Notes: generated by a model from the sequence alone, not told the origin. A stretch of 64,000 nucleotides of DNA from Pollenia angustigena (GCA_930367215.1 OV884056.1:92205285-92269284); one strand, 5' to 3'. Positions 34,244 to 45,127 are shown, counted from the first letter of the stretch. A program made the numbers and translations.

Positions 34244-35440
34244 TCAAAATTTTGCACACATATGGGTTATTAGGTCTTTATGATGACGATATGTAAATAT
34301 GTACGTACATGAAGACTTGCGTTCCTTTGCGATATTGTGAAGCACGGCAACTGCTACCACTATGTTTTTTGCAGTATCTAGGTCAACGCGAAGTCTTTCG
34401 AATATTGAGCGGAATTTGGATTTTAACTGGCCGTTTAAACACTCTACTTTACTGCGTGTTGCAATATGACTTTTATTGTATCTATAAAGCAATAATTGAT
34501 AATTTTTTACTTTAATAAAACCTGTAGGACTTTTTTGTTGTTGAAAATTTTACCTTTCTTCCTTAGTTGAAGAAGGGCATCTCACAGGAGTTAATAGAAT
34601 TGGTGATAATGGGTAACCCGCATCTCCAAGTAACACTCCATTGTGTACACTTTTGCTCACCTCCAACTTTGCTTTCAGTGCGCAATCTGCCCAAATTCTG
34701 GAGTCGTGCCTGGACCCACGAGATGTTGCAACAATATCTACTATTTTGCAATCTGCATCACATACGATCTAGAATGTAAAGTTGTAGCAAATGCTACAGA
34801 TGAGACGACATTAACCTACCTGCACATTGAAGGAATAAAATCCTTTTCGGTTGAGGTAAAATCCTGCATTTTCACGTCCAACTATTTTTGCAGGACATTT
34901 AATACGCACGTGCGTACAATCAATAGCTCCAATTACATTTGGAAATTGAGCCAACTGGTAGAATTTTCTTTTAACATCTCTATGTTCAGAATTGCTGTGG
35001 AATTTAATAAACTCCGGGAGCAACAAAGCAATTTTCCTGCAGATATTTTTTATTATTCTGCTGACTGTGGGTTGAGACAAGCCATGAAGATCCCTAAAAA
35101 ATTATTTCAAAAATATATTTGTAACATTTTGTAGTACAATACTCACCGATGTCACTTTGATGGACATTTCTTCCCAGAAACCGCAAAGTTGTCAACACCT
35201 GTAAGGTTGTTGAAATGGGAAGACCTCGATTGTTTTTTGGTTCAACAATTTTCAACAAGTTAACCAAAAAACGAGTTGTAATTTTGTCAAATCTGTAGCG
35301 GGAACAAAAATCCTCATCGTTTAGGTCGAAGGGATTAAATCTATTTTTGTAATTTTTAGGCTTCCTTACACAAAAATCATCCTCACAATCACCAATTATT
35401 GTAAAATCTCTTTCAATATCTTTAAACTTTACAATGAACA
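34244..35440 (-). pseudogene. HARBI1-type PIF/Harbinger transposase
   Basis: A DDE nuclease (DDE_Tnp_4 type) that cuts the element ends. Minus-strand exons by GT-AG: ~35440-35147 (KPKNYKNRFNPFDL, LQVLTTLRFLGRNVHQSD), 35093-34820 (LSQPTVSRIIKNIC, VIGAIDCTHVRI), 34768-34554 (IVCDADCKIVDIVATSRGS, GDAGYP), 34481-34244 (ATRSKVECLNGQLKSKFRSI, LHNIA). The catalytic triad is visible: Asp in GAIDCTH, Asp in GDAGYP, Glu in SKVECLNG. Junctions 34820/34768 and 34554/34481 keep frame; 35147/35093 is off by one base, so one frameshift or an unrecognised splice site exists. The upstream start is not seen; an AG at about 35443 could accept another exon. Recent but probably not active. Confidence 0.8.
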
Positions 35441-36144
35441 GCTGATGTTATTGTAAATTGAGTTAACAACAGGTTCAGCTGGTTTTAAATTAAGAGCCGA
35501 CTCTAACGTCAAAAACCAACTTTAAGTTGTCTATGAATGAGTTAGAGTAGACTCTTTTAAGAAATTGACTTAAGTACTGTAAAAGTCGACTTTATTTTTG
35601 ACTATGAATATGGGCCAATGAAACTACTTTTATACAAGAACTAATATAGCAAAAGTTTTTTTTGTGTTTTTAAAGCATACAACAGTGTATGAAATTTTTT
35701 ATTCGCGACAATGAGTGAATAGTGAATATTCCGAACTCTGTTAAAAACACATCACATATCTAAATTATTTAAAGATTTAACTGCAGGCGAACAGGCAAAA
35801 TTTGAATTTAATTTGGAGAAGTGGAAAAAACAATTTAAAAGTTCTGAATATTCCCCTGATGACCAATATACAACGTCAAATTCAAATGCAACACCAAATC
35901 AACCACCAACAGTAATGGAGATTTTATCTAATACATCAAACGGCAAGGATATTTTAAAATTGTACCATAAAAATAATAGTTTACACGAGGAACAACGTAA
36001 TTTGCTAGTCAACACTATAACAAAATATATCGAATCAAAAACCATAATATGTTCATTATCTGATTGTTCAGACCTTGAAAAACAGATATGTAATATCTTT
36101 CCTACGGAGAAATTGGTAAGCATAAATTTGTTCTATGTTTTAAA

Positions 36145-36787
36145 TATAATTAATAAAACTAATATTTTTCATTGTAGGAATTTTATACTAATGGAAAAAT
36201 AGGCAAAATATACAACAAACTGGCAAATTACACTGCTCAGCAGCAAAATCCTCCGTTAAATAAAACTATATGGACTATATGGATTTTGATGCGCTGAACC
36301 CAAATCCGTTCTCGGTTTTTTTCCATCAGATCGAGATTTTGTTTAATGGGCGTGGCAAATTTTTTGCCCTTAATTAGTCAGGTACGGAGACATATTTCAT
36401 CCTAACTCGAGAACCCGTCATTCGATTTTCAAAAGTAAAACACCAGAAGATGTGTTACAAAATTGTATTTATTCTTCTTCTTCTTCTGGTGTTTTAGTTT
36501 TGAAAATCGAATGACTGGTTCTCGAGTTAGGATGAAATATGTCTCCGTACCTGACTAATTGAGGGCAAAAAATTTGCCAAGCCCATTAAACAAAATCTCG
36601 ATCTGATGGAAAAAAACCGAGAACGGATTTGGTTTCAGCGCATCAAAATCCATATAGCCCATATAGTTTTATTTAACGGAGGATTTTGCTGCTGAGCAGT
36701 GTAACTTGCCAGTTTGTTGTATATTTTGCCTCTTTTTCCATTAGTATAAAATTCCTACAATGAAAAATATTAGTTTTATTAATTATA
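36145..36787. repeat. 306-bp-arm palindrome that includes SAM-gene exon sequence
   Basis: 36145-36450 is repeated in inverted form at 36481-36787. The outer ~86 bp of each arm is SAM-gene sequence (the end of intron 2, its TTGTAG acceptor and the exon start), the inner part is transposon sequence starting CACTGCTCAGCAG. So an inverted copy of host exon lies inside the element. Confidence 0.9.
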
Positions 36788-36842
36788 GTTCACATAGTTT
36801 TAATTAACGGAAAGACAAAAAATTATTTTTTGCAGAGCAGTG
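36231..36842. mobile_element. PIF/Harbinger-type element in a SAM-gene exon, TSD TTA
   Basis: Left CACTGCTCAGCAGCAAAAT and right TTTTTTGCAGAGCAGTG are inverted, with CGTTAAATAAAACTATATGG / CACATAGTTTTAATTAACGG next. TTA flanks both sides (36228-36230, 36843-36845). Excluding it and one TTA keeps the exon frame (ANY to RRISKN). Its middle holds the inverted exon copy. Confidence 0.8.
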
Positions 36843-37197
36843 TTATAGAAGAATTTCTAAAAATGTTTTAAAACTTGATGAACTTGAGGGAAAAGAAAAC
36901 ATGGCTGGTAAGAAATTCCTCGTACATATTATAAAACATTTGCTGCAGGAACTTTCTTTAATTATAATTAAAAATTATATTATAATCGTTCTAATTGCTT
37001 TACGCACAACAAAATTAAGAATTTGATTTGCAACGTTACTGTAACTCCCTGCTAACTGAGCCTTAAGTAATATAAATGAGTTCTCTTTTTCTTTATGTCG
37101 ATAACAAAAGACAAAAACTGCTTAAACACGCAAATGTTTCATAATATGGCCGAGAACTTATGAAGTAGTAGTCGTTATTAACTATAACTTTAACGGC

Positions 37198-37310
37198 CTT
37201 ATTCATAAACAATATTCCATGTTTATAACAGGTTTATAAGACGAATTTTTTATGAAAATTTGTTTAATTAACCTTTAATAAAACTGAAATATTTTTTATG
37301 AATAAGGGTG
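37198..37310. mobile_element. MITE with CTTATTCATAAA ends in intron 3
   Basis: GGCCTTATTCATAAACAATA and ATATTTTTTATGAATAAGGG are inverted. Similar to the ACTGTCGTATTCATAAA hairpins at 54781 and 58939. Confidence 0.6.
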
Positions 37311-39674
37311 TAAGTGAATATCGTTACCTGAAACGCAAAAGGCCCTAACTAACCAAAATCTAACAATTCTCTCTTTACTTTGTTACAGAAAATAAAGAAG
37401 ATTACACTTTAGATATTCAAATCTTAAGATCTGCTAACATAACCCAAGATGAATTTGATATATACTGGCAAAAGTGTTCTCCCATACGTTTCCAGGAAAT
37501 TGCAAACTCTAAAAACACTTTTGAAATTTTTAAGTTATGGCCAGAATACACGAAGCCGTCTGGTCAGCTTTTGGTAAGAACACTTTAATCTTTTAAGTTA
37601 AAATAGTTTTACACATACATACATATTTCTTTTCTTTTTTTTAATTCAGATCGATATAGATTTTGTTCTGAAGTATCCCCTAGCAAAAAAGTTGCAAGAA
37701 CGTTAGCCATATTTGGCAGAAGAAATATTATTTATTATGAAGACCAAAATAACGTGCTCATTAGTTTAAAAAAAACTTTTTCAAAGTGAACATATTAATG
37801 AAGGTAACAAAATATTTATTTTAAAATATTCGTTAAATGCCTGAATTTGAAATACGAATTGAACTGCGCCAATAATTTTTGATCTATTATGTCTTTCGGC
37901 TGAAAATCACGAATTTGATTTCCAATTGCTAAAAAAATGCTCCTGGTAAGATCCAGGACAAAAACAAGGAAGACCGCCTGTAGACCGTCTTAGTCGTTAA
38001 GGCGAATTTTTTTTTTCAAAAATAAATAAATAACGATGGTTAATTGAAAGAATATCAGTTTTATTTTCAACTTTTAATTTAAAAAACAAATAAAATATAT
38101 AAAGCCAATATATTACGTATCTAAATGGTAATTAGTAAAACAATTTTTGGCTTTCGAAAAACATAGGTGGACGTTGCACTTAGTACAAAACGTGTGTGTA
38201 TCTGATTTTTTACACAGTTTACAAGATTTTTTTGAACCCCATTGTGAAAAATGATTTATTTTGTCAAACCTTGTACTAGCCACAGGATGATTAGTTTTTT
38301 TTCCAACAAGGGAGCTACCGGTTAGATTTTCAGCAAATGACGGACGTCCAACTAAACGGTTTTGTGACGGATGCGCAGAGCTCATTTGCAATGCTTGAGC
38401 GAAACTCATACATGGTCATGCTTTTTTCTTTCTCATTATCACAGCTTTGATTACTTTCCGCGTTTACTCTGCGATATAACACAAATGCGTTTGTTATGGC
38501 CATATCAAGTAGATGATAAAATATTCTGGTTGCCATGTCCTGCGTTTTTATTTTGAGCCCATTGCGACCCATATAGGAATCCATTAGGTCTACACCTCCC
38601 ATATGAGCATTATACTCACGGATGATCTGCGGACAGTCAATTTCATCGTGGGTTTTTTGCTTTCTTTTGTAACGTCCTATTTTGGTGGGCTGGTCGACTA
38701 AATTGGCTCACAGAAAAGGCTTTATGCCAACATATGTTGAACATAGCCTGACATTTTTAGTGTCTTTCCACAAAACTGATGTGATATCGACTCCATCCAT
38801 AGCAAAGCATAAGCGAATTCCGTAGAATAACCTCTTGGCACATTCTTGAGCTCATCGGCCTTGTCCGCCGGAAGTTGTTTGCTCGGACAGTTCCAAGGCT
38901 ATAAATTTCACGTGATCTTAGGTACACCATAAGGGGGATGGATGTATAAAAATTATCGAAATATTTTATATGGTTTTTAAAATTTGACACTGTCTAATAT
39001 ATAAGGATTCCAATATATCGCCGAACTTCGCTCGAGTCGATTTTAAATTGTGTATTTACATTTTCTATGAATGCAGCACGATTTGTTTCTAAGCTTATTA
39101 GTTCAATGAGTTCATCAGTAAAAAAAAAAAAAAAAAAAATACTGTACTGGGGTTTGCATTTTGCGCACTGCAGATGGCAAATCACTTTTTCCCCGAAAGG
39201 CAACCTCGTTTACGTGCAACTGCATAGAAGTTTTGCGCCATAAAATGGTTTTAAATTCCGAAGAGTTTTTTGTTATATCTGCCAAAGCTAGCATTTAAAT
39301 TCTATACATTACTGTTTTACAGATACAAACGTTTTTATATATTTACTACCCCCTGGGAACCCGCCTGATGATGGTACTGCTTGTGGTCCTGACACTTCTA
39401 TAATCGGTAATGGCGATAGCGCTCTTTTGTTGGCTTTAAAAGACGCTGTGGCCACATGTAGTTTTTTTGATGCCGAAGTAATGTCTTCCGATGTAGGCTT
39501 ATATTGTGTTGTATCAAGCGATTCACCAATAGTATTCAAACTGCAATTGCTTGCGTTAATAGATAAGCTTACTGCATTTGTAAGCATTGGAGAATCTAAA
39601 ACGTGTACACACTCAACTATCATTTCATCTTCAGGCATTATTTCATCACACAGATAATCTGTGTCTTCGACGCT

Positions 39675-41447
39675 TAGGGTAGCCAGATTTTGAATTCGGA
39701 AAAACAGTACATTGGTTATGAAAAAACAGTACAATCAAGAAAAAAACAGTACATTTTTTTACGAAACCATAACTAAATATTATTAGTGTTAGAGGTTCTT
39801 AACAACTCTTGAACAACAATAATATAAAGAAATAGACTTAAAACATCAACATCAAAGGAAAGATTTATATTTAATGGTATTTCATATACAAAATCACACA
39901 ATTTGCGTTTATAAAGCATACACCACAAACGAAGCATTTGGCCATTGTATCATTTTCCAATGTATAATGTTTAAATATCTTAGTTTATATTTAACTTAAA
40001 AAACTTATTCATTGATTGGGTTAATAGAATTTTTTTAAAACATATTGGTATTTAAAGCAATTTTCACCACACACATATTGTGGAACTATCGCATAAATTT
40101 TAGAAAATATTGGTTTCTTTCTTTAATTTAAACGGTAGTCAGATGTCTTAAAATAATAACACGAAAATATATGAAAGATGTGAGCAACTCCATATTTAAT
40201 CTGTGTATTTTGGACAAAAGAATAGACGCAGTACAAAAATTCTAATTATTTTACAACATTTTTGTTTGCAAAACAACAATTTCTTTAAATTAAATATTGT
40301 AAAATAGAGTGTGAAACAAACTTAGGGTCATCGCCACCAGCCTCAACACTTGCACCGCGAAATGAAAGTAGACTACTAGTAGAGCAAATCTGCCAAAAGG
40401 TTTTGAAAAATTAGCTCGGGCTCCCGAAATATGGGCCCCTAAAGTTTTTTAATTTTTTGAAAAGGCGTTTGGTATAAGTCAAAATACATATACTAAATGT
40501 ACTTCTGAGCTAAAAAATAATTTTAGATGTCTTCAGTAGAATTGTATTGCGATTCTTTTCTTAGAATTTATTAACTCTCTAACTCTCATTTTAAGGGGCC
40601 ATTTTTGCCCTTTTTCCCAACTCTTAAAAAAAGGATACTAAAACGGCACTTATAAGAGTTAAAATGCTCTTCCAATATTTTCTGCATCAAATTTCACTAG
40701 GGGTCTTCTAAGACCAAAAATTATCCAATGCAAGTAAAACGGCTTTTCGAAATTCCGGGCCTTGATTTTTTTAATTTTTCGAAAACCCGTTTTACATACA
40801 TTGCACGCTTTTTGGTCTTGGAAGACCGCTAGTGAAATTTGATGCAGAAAATATTCATAGAACATTTTAACCCTCTAACCGTTTTAGTGTAGAAGTTAAA
40901 AAAAATACAAAAATTACCTCTTAAAATGGGTGTTAGAGGGTTAATATATTCTATGAAAAGAATTGCCAAGCAATTCTACTGAAGACATCTGAAATAGTCT
41001 TTTAGGTCAGAAGTACATTTAGTATATTTTTTTGACTTGTACCAAACGCCCTTTCAAGAAATTCAAAAATTTCAATGCCCGAAATTTCGAGAATTCTTTT
41101 AACCCTAATAAGTGCCGTCTTGTATACTTTTGTTTAAGAGTTGGGAAAAAGGGCAAAAATTACCCCTCAAAATGAGAGTTAGAGAGTGAATAAATTCTAA
41201 GATAAGGATATTATGACAATATGACTTGATAGCATACCGTTAAAAATTCCCAAATGTGTTATATTTAAAAACGATTTTTCTTAATATCTTTGTTTTTTGG
41301 ACACTAAACTTAAAAATCAGTACAGAAAAGAGGACAAAGTGTAAAAAACAGTACATTTGCGTACTGTTTTGGGTGTTGTGCATAAAACAGTACAATTGAC
41401 AAAAAACAGTACATGTACTGCTAAAAACAGGACGTCTGGCAACCCTA
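39675..41447. mobile_element. hAT-E element, TSD TCGACGCT, in the piggyBac gene
   Basis: Left TAGGGTAGCCAGATT and right CGTCTGGCAACCCTA are inverted (a familiar hAT-type terminus). TCGACGCT is duplicated exactly at 39667-39674 and 41448-41455; excluding the element and one copy rejoins the piggyBac frame (DDSV to EDTDYL). Both subterminal regions carry tandem-like AAAACAGTACA motifs. No transposase; the interior is a large palindrome. Confidence 0.9.
40419..41215. repeat. Large imperfect palindrome (arms ~340 bp) inside hAT-E
   Basis: Blocks such as TACTAAATGTACTTCTGA, GATGTCTTCAGTAGAATT, ACTCTCTAACTCTCATTTT and TGCATCAAATTTCACTAG occur in order on the left and inverted on the right, centred near 40780. 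The right arm holds an extra copy of the CTCTCTAACTCTC block. Confidence 0.85.
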
Positions 41448-42640
41448 TCGACGCTATCATCCAAATCTTTAAAATCATCTTCGTCTTCTATTGAGGCCAT
41501 AAAATCTGCGATTTCTTGGTCACTCAATGAAGAAAGTTTATTTTTTTTTTTTGTTTTACGGGAAAGCTGATTTTCTACCCTTTGTGCTGACATCTTTAAA
41601 TTGACAATTGCTTATTTGCTAGTCCAAAAAACAAGAAGTTATATCGGTTACTTCTTATTCCGGTAAAATACGTTACAAAAAATTTTGTTCGACTAAGTCA
41701 CTAAGACCGTCTACAGACGGTGTTTACAAAAACCTTCATTGAAACCAAATCGTTTTTTGATTTACCTTTATAGCTACATATTATTAAAGAAAACATTTCA
41801 AATACTTACCAAAAAAATTCCGGATTCAATTTAATCACTAAAATGTATATTTTTTTTTATTTTAAGTTTCACAAAAATCACAAGCAATTTGTTTGCCACT
41901 TTGCACAAAAGTTAAGACTAGAATGTTTTGTTCTTCAAAACTATTTTATTCATCACATTTTAATCGGTACCGTTATTCTAAGAATTTGATACTCATTCAA
42001 ACTATGTAACTTGCCAGAACGTAGTTTATGCATATTTTGTACAAAATTGTTTTTTATGATGACCGTCTGTAGACGGTCTTAGGTGTTTAAGGGTTAAAAA
42101 ATACTTTTTTATATGTTTACAGATTCTAAAATGTTTAAAATTTTGTGGTACTGCCACAATTTATTCCCACCTCAACTTAAAATTAGTGCAGACGAAAACG
42201 GAGCCAAATTTAAGAAAAAATATAGTGTTGTGGATTCGCAAGAAACATTTGCTGTCGTTGCTGGTACCATGGAGGAACTAGACACCAAACTAAAACTATT
42301 AAAAAAACAGGGTCGAAGTATTCAGCCAAAGCTCCTTGTCATTGGAGATATCTCAAACGTTAAACAAATTTATGTATATTTTGACGATTTAAGATACCCA
42401 TTTGATTCAGTTATAAACGCTTTTGACATGCTATTCAAAATCTTTTTTGTTTTCAACCTACAATATCCCGATGAGTCTGAGATTTTTTACAACTTTATTC
42501 AATCCCTTTTTTATGATTTGCCTACAAACAAAAAATTTTTTTAGGCATCTTCAACTAAACATGAAATTCTTAAATTAAAAGAATAACCTATGTATATGTT
42601 TACAAATGTTTTAAAATAAGTTATTTCCTTTATTTTATAT

Positions 42641-42801
42641 TTAATTATTTCAAATTTTAATAAATTTTCAAGCCTAAGGTCCTTTTTTTATAAAAGAAGG
42701 CACTCAAGGAAGTGCCGAAATATTGGTTTTTAAATAAAAATTAAAAGCTTTTATAAAAAAAGACCTTAGGCTCGAAAATTTATTAAAATTTGAAATAATA
42801 A
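42641..42801. mobile_element. Foldback MITE with CAAGCCTAAGGTCC inner arms
   Basis: TTTCAAATTTTAATAAATTT followed by TCAAGCCTAAGGTC is mirrored by GACCTTAGGCTCGAAAATTT; arms ~50 bp. It starts just downstream of the SAM gene. Confidence 0.75.
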
Positions 42802-44248
42802 AGGTCGAATAAAATACATACATAATTTATATATATAATTATTACTACAAGAACTTTGCATTTATATTCTTTTCCAAATATTACAATAAGACTTCTAATA
42901 TGTTATTATTTTATGTTAACTTAAAAAAAAAACAAAGTTATAATAAAAAAATCTAAAATTGATTAAACAAAATATATCTAAATATTTATTTGGGGGTTAA
43001 ATTTTTTATATTTTAATTGATTTTAAAATACTAATTAATTAAATTTTTTAATTAATACAACAATTTATTTATTTGATATTTTTAAAATATTTAATTAAAA
43101 TTTTAATTTATTCAATTAAAAATTTAATATTCTTAAATAATTCAAATCAATTAATTTTTTAATTGATTCAATTAAAATTTTGTTTGGAAATTTAAGAAAG
43201 TTTTTTTTTATTTTTTAATTAATTCAATTAAAAAGTTAACTAAAAATTTAAAAAAAAATTAATAATTTTTTTTATTGATTTAACTAATAGTTTAATTGAA
43301 ATTTCTTCCAGTTTTTCAATTAAATTTTCTAGTTTTCATTAATTGACTTTAAAATAGGGGTAAACTTCAAATTTACAAACGCATTAATTGATATGATCAA
43401 TTTGTTTGCAGGTTGAAAAATAGCGAAAAACTTAATTGGGACAACAAATTTCTTAATTAAAGTCAGTTTTCCATTTTTTCTGTGTAGTAGCTATATCGAT
43501 CTAATGTTAACGATGTATTTTGAACCACATAACATTTACATTGCACGCATTTGCATTACAGTGTTAAAGTTATAAATGATTTTGTGCAGCAAAACACTCC
43601 ATATTAAATGTTTTCTTACATTTCGTAAAATTTATTATTGTGTACACTTTCATGCATATTAGAACAATTTTAATTAGTGCGTTTAACATTTTTGAATTAA
43701 TTTGCAATAACTTATTTTTGGCCTCTTTTTGTAACTATATATTTTTATAAAAATTTTAAGTATAAAAAAAACATATTATTTTTTAGGTTATAATAGGCCA
43801 AATTACAAAGGCATACTTTTGGGACATCTCGAACAAAAATAAGTACTTTTTCTAGTAGAAAAGTAAGTAGGCTCGTCAAATTCTCATTGTTTTTCCGCTT
43901 ATTTTGTAAGCAAAGTTTTTGCTGGGTAGTTCAAACCAAAACGTAACATTTACATAGGGTTCAGAGCAAAACGAAATAAATACTAGGTGATAGAGCAATT
44001 TTGTTTTATAAATAACTTAAAAACTAACTGCGAGATAAATTAACACATTTGTGATTTGTATTGTTTGTTAAAAACTATAATAACACAATAACACGTTAAT
44101 CCAAAAAACCGTTATGGTGGAATTGTTGCCTTTTGTTATGGACCTCCTCAAATGAGCACTCACTTTTTGAAGAAAAAATGTTACTAAAATTTTGTGTTTG
44201 CTTTAACGTTTTGAATTCTAAAAATCTTTTAAAATTTTTAAGTACATA
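42802..44248. other. Very AT-rich stretch, partly one low-complexity element
   Basis: 43000-43450 is built from AATTAAAATTTTAATT-like words and ends near 43486 with TTTTTTCTGTGTAGTAG, an end type also found at 55692/57359. The rest to 44248 shows no gene. Confidence 0.5.
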
Positions 44249-44736
44249 CATAGCTGGCCCGGCAAACGTTGTTTTGCCATATAACTTATTTCTTTCAGGT
44301 GTTACAGTGTCTGCATGCCAAATTTTAAGAAAACCGGTTGATTAGTTAAGAAGCTAATAAAAATTGTAGGCTTTTGTTCTTTCCAGATGTTACACTATTT
44401 GCTCTCCAAATTTCAAGAAAATCAGTTGATTAGCTAAGAAGATATAGGGAGGGGGAGCTTTTACTCCTCTTGCCCTATTTCATGCCATGTTACAGTGTCT
44501 GCATGCCAAATTTTAAGAAACCCGGCTGATTAGTTAAGAAGATATAGGGAAGGGAGCTTTTACCCCTCCTGCTTCACGCCCTTAATAATAAAAACTATAG
44601 GCTATAGTACTTTCCAGCTGTAACACTATTTGGCTGCGAAATTTCAAGAAGATATTGGGCAGGGGAGCTTTTACCCTTCTTGCCCTATTTCACATCCTAT
44701 TCCCTATTACCTTTCAGATGTTACAGTGCCTACATT
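44249..44736 (+). repeat. Family F repeat with internal tandem units
   Basis: Starts ATAGCTGGCCCGGCAAACGT, then units with TGTTACAGTGTCTGCATGCC, AAATTTTAAGAAAACCGG and TTGATTAGTTAAGAAG occur three to four times. The opening is analogous to family C (CTAGCTTAACCCGG). Class unknown. Confidence 0.55.
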
Positions 44737-44878
44737 AGGGCTGCCAGAAGTTTGAACCTATCAACCAGGACACATAGAAAAAATGGATAAAAAATTACAC
44801 CAACAAAAAAGTTTTTTTTAATACATATGTATGTATATGTAAAAACCATCCATTTAAAATTTTTAAATCCAACAATAA

Positions 44879-45127
44879 ATGAGGCCATAATTGCAGAAGT
44901 GGTGTAACCCACAATTTAATTTGGTTACGGTTCTGGAGTAATAAATGTTCTTTGCACTGTTCTTTACAGTGCAATAGTCAAGTTAGCCAACTGTTTGTAA
45001 CCAAAGCAGATGGCGCTAGAAACATAGTTTTGCAAACCAAGTACTATAGTGCAAGAGTAGCGTTAACTCCTCATTATCTCATAATAAGTAGTCTAGGGTT
45101 ACACCACTTCTGCGCTGATAGCCTCAT
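44879..45127. mobile_element. MITE with GCAGAAGTGGTGTAACCC arms
   Basis: TGAGGCCATAATTGCAGAAG then TGGTGTAACCC at the left, mirrored by GGGTTACACCACTTCTGCG and GCCTCA at the right. About 250 bp. Confidence 0.75.

Larger units (their letters stand above)
31518..35616. mobile_element. PIF/Harbinger transposon, near complete, TSD AAT
   Basis: Left GGCTTGTATTCATAGTC and right GACTATGAATATGGGCC are inverted, with AAAGTCGACT repeated just inside both ends. AAT flanks both sides (31515-31517, 35617-35619), the 3-bp TSD of this superfamily. It carries the two expected genes in convergent order: a SANT/Myb-like protein on plus and a HARBI1-type nuclease on minus. Two small palindromic MITEs lie between them. 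Confidence 0.9.
28506..35740. mobile_element. Outer hAT-type insertion in exon 2 of the SAM gene (7.2 kb with nested TEs)
   Basis: Left end CAGGGTTCGAAAATATTCA and right end TGAATATTCCGAACTCTG are inverted repeats (16 of 18-19). Flanks TTTAAAAC (28498-28505) and TTAAAAAC (35741-35748) match 7 of 8, fitting a hAT 8-bp TSD. Excluding the element and one flank copy rejoins the SAM exon in frame, which independently supports the bounds. No transposase of its own is visible; its interior is filled by later insertions. Confidence 0.8.
38113..41593 (-). pseudogene. piggyBac transposase, split and decayed
   Basis: DDD/E-type transposase that cuts at TTAA. On minus from 41593: MSAQRVENQLSRKTKKKNK and the acidic DQEIADFMASIEDEDDFK, then the hAT-E insertion, then EDTDYLCDEIMPEDEM (39660-39620). 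Later pieces: FFFTDELIELISLETN (39150-39090), YFDNFYTSIPLMVYLRSR (~38960, one catalytic Asp), MGGVDLMDSYMGRNGLKIKT (38602-38540, another catalytic Asp) and a C-terminal Cys-rich domain CKLCKKSDTHTFCTKCNVHL (38220-38150) ending in a natural stop at 38113. At least four frame changes and a seven-residue Phe run from a T tract (39120-39140) separate them. Domain order is complete but the gene is dead. Confidence 0.85.
37972..42093 (-). mobile_element. piggyBac-type transposon in intron 5 of the SAM gene, ends unresolved
   Basis: Encodes a decayed piggyBac transposase on minus. GACCGTCTGTAGACGGTCTT-like motifs, themselves near-palindromic, occur at 37972-38002, 41701-41721 and 42061-42080. The right end reads TTTAAGGG then TTAA (42094-42097), the piggyBac target. 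The left end has GTCGTTAAGGCG but not in the mirrored arrangement, so the left terminus is rearranged or lies elsewhere. Interrupted by hAT-E at 39675-41447. Confidence 0.65.
28306..42544 (+). pseudogene. SAM-domain multi-exon gene disrupted by transposons
   Basis: Segments: 28306-28378; 28466-28505 plus 35749-36115; 36178-36230 plus 36846-36907; 37389-37573; 37650-37803; 42123-42544. Introns are GT-AG (donors GTGAGT, GTAAGC, GTAAGA, GTAAGA, GTAACA; acceptors TTCTAG, TTGTAG, TTACAG, TTCAG, TTTACAG) and phases agree throughout: 1356 coding bases with stop, one frame. The N-terminus (LLTEWNLQHLHEFF, then IDIDVFKMFK, KLFKDLTAGEQAKF) looks like a SAM interaction domain; the rest (SNTSNGKDILKLY, FKLWPEYTKP, ILWYCHNLFPP, IYVYFDDLRYPF) resembles uncharacterised insect proteins I cannot name. 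Two in-frame stops, TAG 37704-37706 and TAA 37767-37769, and two exon insertions make it a pseudogene. Function unknown; SAM domains usually mediate protein or RNA contacts. Confidence 0.8.

Noticed and set aside
34563..35134. Plus-strand frame of 163 residues at 34643-35134
   Set aside because: It is antisense to the well-supported HARBI1 transposase exons.
43000..43450. Possible origin or matrix-attachment-like AT-rich block
   Set aside because: Low-complexity AATT words alone are not evidence of function in fly DNA.
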